A DNA stretch of 64,000 bases from Dokdonella_A ginsengisoli (GTDB taxonomy: Bacteria; Pseudomonadota; Gammaproteobacteria; Xanthomonadales; Rhodanobacteraceae): NCBI RefSeq assembly GCF_042652785.1, contig NZ_JBHSHD010000002.1, positions 186,001 through 250,000 on the forward strand, given 5' to 3'. Below the pieces are notes generated by a model. It made no database searches and was not told where the DNA came from. It was given only the letters and a program-made list of their open reading frames with translations. Position numbers and translations under genes: made by a program. Each line of letters opens with the position of its first letter. The first letter of the stretch is position 1. Shown piece after piece: positions 61,996 through 64,000 of the stretch.

Positions 61996-63444
61996 CTACA
62001 TGGGCGCGGGGAGCCTCGGAATCGACGCATCGAAGCCGTCGCCGAAGAGCATGTCCGGATCCAGCTCGAACGCGCCGATGTCGGCTTGACTGCCGACCGT
62101 CCGCAGGAATGGATAGCCACGCTGGTCGTACGTCTGCCCGGCCGGCGCGCTGCCGGCATCGACGTCCGGATCGGTCGCGCGCAGGGCATGGGTGGGACTG
62201 GAGGCGCCGTTGAGCGCGAGCGGCTCCATCTGCATCGCCGTGGTGAGGGTTCCTGACGGCAACGCGAGCGTCGATCCCGATATGTGGTCGTTGCTGCCGG
62301 CCAGTACGGCGCCCGAACTGGCGCTCAAGTTGATGCTGCCGGCGATGTCGGCGGAGCCCGCCAGGTTGCCGGTAATGATCGTCGAGGTGATGCTGTGGCT
62401 GCCGCTGCCCAGATCCAGGCCACCGCCGACGATGCGTCCGCCGGACAATCCGTCGGTCGACGTGTTGGCGGTGATCGTGCTGCTGGCGATGGCGGTCGGA
62501 CCGATGCAGGTGAGCCCGCCCACGCGCAACGCGCTGTTGCCCGAGACCGTGGTGTTGGTGATCGTGCTGGCGCTGCTGGCGGGCGGATGGATGTGCGCAC
62601 CGCCCGAGGTGCGCGCGTTGTTGTTGACGATGGCCGAGTCGACGATGGTGACCGCGCCGGCCGAGGTGAAGCCGCCGCCCCAGCTGTTGCTCGTCGAATC
62701 CGCCACGTTCGCGGCGATCACGCTGCGATCCGCGTCGACGCCGCCGATCGCGTACACGCCGCCGCCGCTCGCGTATTGGCCGCCCGTGGACGTCGCCAGG
62801 TTGCCGCTCACCTCGCTCAGACGCAGCGTCGTCAGGCCGCCGGAGAACACGCCGCCGCCCAGTCCCTGCTCGAAGCCGATGCCCTTGGCGGTGCAACGGG
62901 TGATGCGCGAGCTGTTGATCGCCACGTCGTTGGCGCCGTAGACGCAGCCGCCTTGCGCCTGCGTGTCGCTGCGGTACTTCTGACCGCCGCTCAGGGTGAG
63001 GAACTGCAGGTTGAGCCGACCGGAACCCAGATGGCGGATCAGGCCGTCTTCGACGCCCGGGGCGGCGGTGATGGTGGTGCGGTCCGCGCCCAGACCGCGG
63101 ATGTCCAGATCGGTCTGGCCGAAGATCAACGCCGACTGCAGGGTGATCGTGCTGCACGAGAGCGTCGGCGAGGCCCGCACCGAATCACCGGATGCCGAGG
63201 CACTGACCGCCTGGCGCAAGCTGCCCATGCCGTCGTCGTCGCAGTTGGTGTAGAAGCGCACCGTTGCAGTCGGTTCGGTCACATCGTTGCCGCCCCGTGC
63301 CAGCGCAGCCGCCGCGTGCATCGAGGTCGCGGCCGTCGGCAACAGGGATGCCGGGCCGTCCGCGGCCGCGGATGGCCCGGCGAAGAGGGCGAGGATGAGA
63401 CTGGCCAGCGGCAGCCGGCGCAGATCGGGATTGCTGCGGTTCAT
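61996..63444 (-). CDS. Secreted right-handed beta-helix protein with C-terminal GFD tag
   Basis: 482 residues. Signal peptide (..LPLASLILALFAGPSAAA), then the parallel beta-helix or CSLREAI-type region (TNCDDDGMGSLRQAVSASASGDSV, LDIRGLGADRTTITA, GGGVYAIGGVDADRSVIAANVADSTSNSWGGG, TITNTTVSGNSA, SITSTIITGNLAG) and a closing section with PDVDAGSAPAGQTYDQRG..VGSQADIGAFELD. The C-terminus DPDMLFGDGFDASIPRL includes the GFD tag followed by an extra PAPM. Probably an extracellular or surface protein; no catalytic residues are evident. Confidence 0.85.
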   Translation of the reverse strand: MNRSNPDLRRLPLASLILALFAGPSAAADGPASLLPTAATSMHAAAALARGGNDVTEPTATVRFYTNCDDDGMGSLRQAVSASASGDSVRASPTLSCSTITLQSALIFGQTDLDIRGLGADRTTITAAPGVEDGLIRHLGSGRLNLQFLTLSGGQKYRSDTQAQGGCVYGANDVAINSSRITRCTAKGIGFEQGLGGGVFSGGLTTLRLSEVSGNLATSTGGQYASGGGVYAIGGVDADRSVIAANVADSTSNSWGGGFTSAGAVTIVDSAIVNNNARTSGGAHIHPPASSASTITNTTVSGNSALRVGGLTCIGPTAIASSTITANTSTDGLSGGRIVGGGLDLGSGSHSITSTIITGNLAGSADIAGSINLSASSGAVLAGSNDHISGSTLALPSGTLTTAMQMEPLALNGASSPTHALRATDPDVDAGSAPAGQTYDQRGYPFLRTVGSQADIGAFELDPDMLFGDGFDASIPRLPAPM

Positions 63445-63529
63445 GACGATCTATCTCCATGCGCGAAGTCCGAAGTCGCGCCCGGCGGTTCGTGCAGACT
63501 CCATCGGGTGCTCCTTGGCGATAGACGCC

Positions 63530-64000
63530 GAAACATGATCGACCGTGCCATCGACGGGCGTACCGCTCAGGATCGCCCGGCGCAGCCGCTCCACCGCGAC
63601 GATCTGAAGTCGCCTGCGACGCGCTCCCCCAGGCAGACGATGCCCTGGCCGCCTTGGCCAGTTCGTGCAGCGCCGCGTCGGGTTCAAGCGCATGCTCTCG
63701 GCGTCGCGACCGATGCCGGCGTCCAAGGCGTCCAGACCGGTCCGGTGCAGCTATCCGCCGCGCCTGGCGGCCATGCGCTGGCGGGCCGCGTCGATCAGCC
63801 GGTTGTGCATCGCCCGCGCCGCGTACGCGTGGAAGTTGCCGATCGCCTGCGAATCGTCGCGCTTGCACCGGTCCGGGCGGGCCTCGCGGACGAGCGCGAT
63901 GGTGTGGGCGTGGCCTGCGTACCGGGTCGATGTCGCTCGCGCGGTGCCAGGCCGTGCAGCTTCCGGTAGACCGCTTCGGAGGTGGCGTCACGCGAGGTCG
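63530..64000 (-). pseudogene. Decayed ECF sigma-70 factor gene (5' end outside the window)
   Basis: Fragments of one ECF sigma factor of the TIGR02999-like type are found in order on the minus strand but in different frames. SEAVYRKLHGLA, then in another frame AHTIALVREA and QAIGNFHAYAARAMHNRLIDAARQRMAARRGG, ended by an in-frame TAG; the continuing LDALDAGIGRDAE lies after that stop; EPDAALHELAKAA and RRLQIVAVERL are in further frames. Two to three frameshifts and one stop interrupt the gene, so no sigma-4 DNA-binding domain can be made. Sequencing error cannot be excluded for single shifts, but the number suggests decay. It lies upstream of the beta-helix gene. Confidence 0.55.

Overview
The window comes from a very GC-rich gammaproteobacterium, most likely a member of the Xanthomonadales/Lysobacterales and perhaps Rhodanobacteraceae. 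That placement is an inference. It rests on the base composition, the mix of genes (gpsA, trmL, ubiJ-ubiB, arfB, ttcA, rdgC, hemH, tatABC), several large secreted beta-propeller or beta-helix proteins ending in an IF-x-(D/N)-GF-(D/E) tag, and the short heptad and palindromic intergenic repeats usual in that group. Coding density is high; no intergenic gap exceeds about 300 bases. No rRNA, tRNA, CRISPR array, prophage or insertion sequence was recognised.

Layout. 1-2.3 kb: 3' end of gpsA, trmL and two envelope proteins of unknown role. 2.3-9.3 kb: three secreted repeat proteins on the minus strand, the larger two with the C-terminal GFD tag. 9.6-13.3 kb: a membrane-bound winged-helix/TPR regulator, a small membrane protein and a short-chain dehydrogenase. 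13.4-18.3 kb: an M16 peptidase, a palindromic repeat element, a DUF4156 lipoprotein and a secreted hydrolase. 18.4-27.5 kb: a plus-strand run of housekeeping genes, ubiJ-ubiB, a lipoprotein, arfB-acyltransferase, an ntrB/ntrC-type two-component pair, a methyltransferase and fadI. 27.6-31.4 kb: a pair of tiny secreted paralogues, a RES/Xre toxin-antitoxin pair, an SRPBCC protein, a VOC protein and an OmpW porin. 31.4-40.8 kb: a DUF885 peptidase, a Tat-exported carotenoid oxygenase, membrane proteins including one with HExxH, a NarL-family two-component pair and a three-domain cell-wall amidase.

40.9-51.5 kb is the metabolic centrepiece: a compact Calvin-Benson-Bassham operon, cbbL-cbbS-cbbX-cbbY-fbp-prk-tkt-fba-gph (cbbZ), on the minus strand, transcribed away from a divergent cbbR. 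RuBisCO is red-type form I (probably IC), which fits the CbbX activase. Prk makes ribulose bisphosphate, RuBisCO carboxylates it, Fba, Fbp and Tkt regenerate the sugar phosphates, and the HAD proteins CbbZ and CbbY dispose of 2-phosphoglycolate and inhibitory sugar phosphates. rpe, gap and pgk are not in the cluster and no carboxysome genes are present. Coupled starts (ATGA, and probably CTGA for gph) indicate an operon.

51.6-61.7 kb: ttcA, rdgC, a YgjP-like metallopeptidase, a secreted protein whose ribosome-binding site lies in a hairpin, an alpha/beta hydrolase with hemH, a secreted beta-propeller with a possible IPTL-like tail, a SYLF protein, tatABC, a ribbon-helix-helix-like protein and a class I glutamine amidotransferase. 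61.9-64 kb: a GFD-tagged beta-helix protein and a decayed ECF sigma-factor gene running off the end.

The observations most worth following are the shared C-terminal GFD/GFE tag on four unrelated secreted proteins, the autotrophy operon with its probable CTG-started phosphoglycolate phosphatase, the NtrB-like kinase lacking the H-box Asn, the Shine-Dalgarno-sequestering hairpin at 54.4 kb, and the membrane HExxH protein divergent from a two-component pair.
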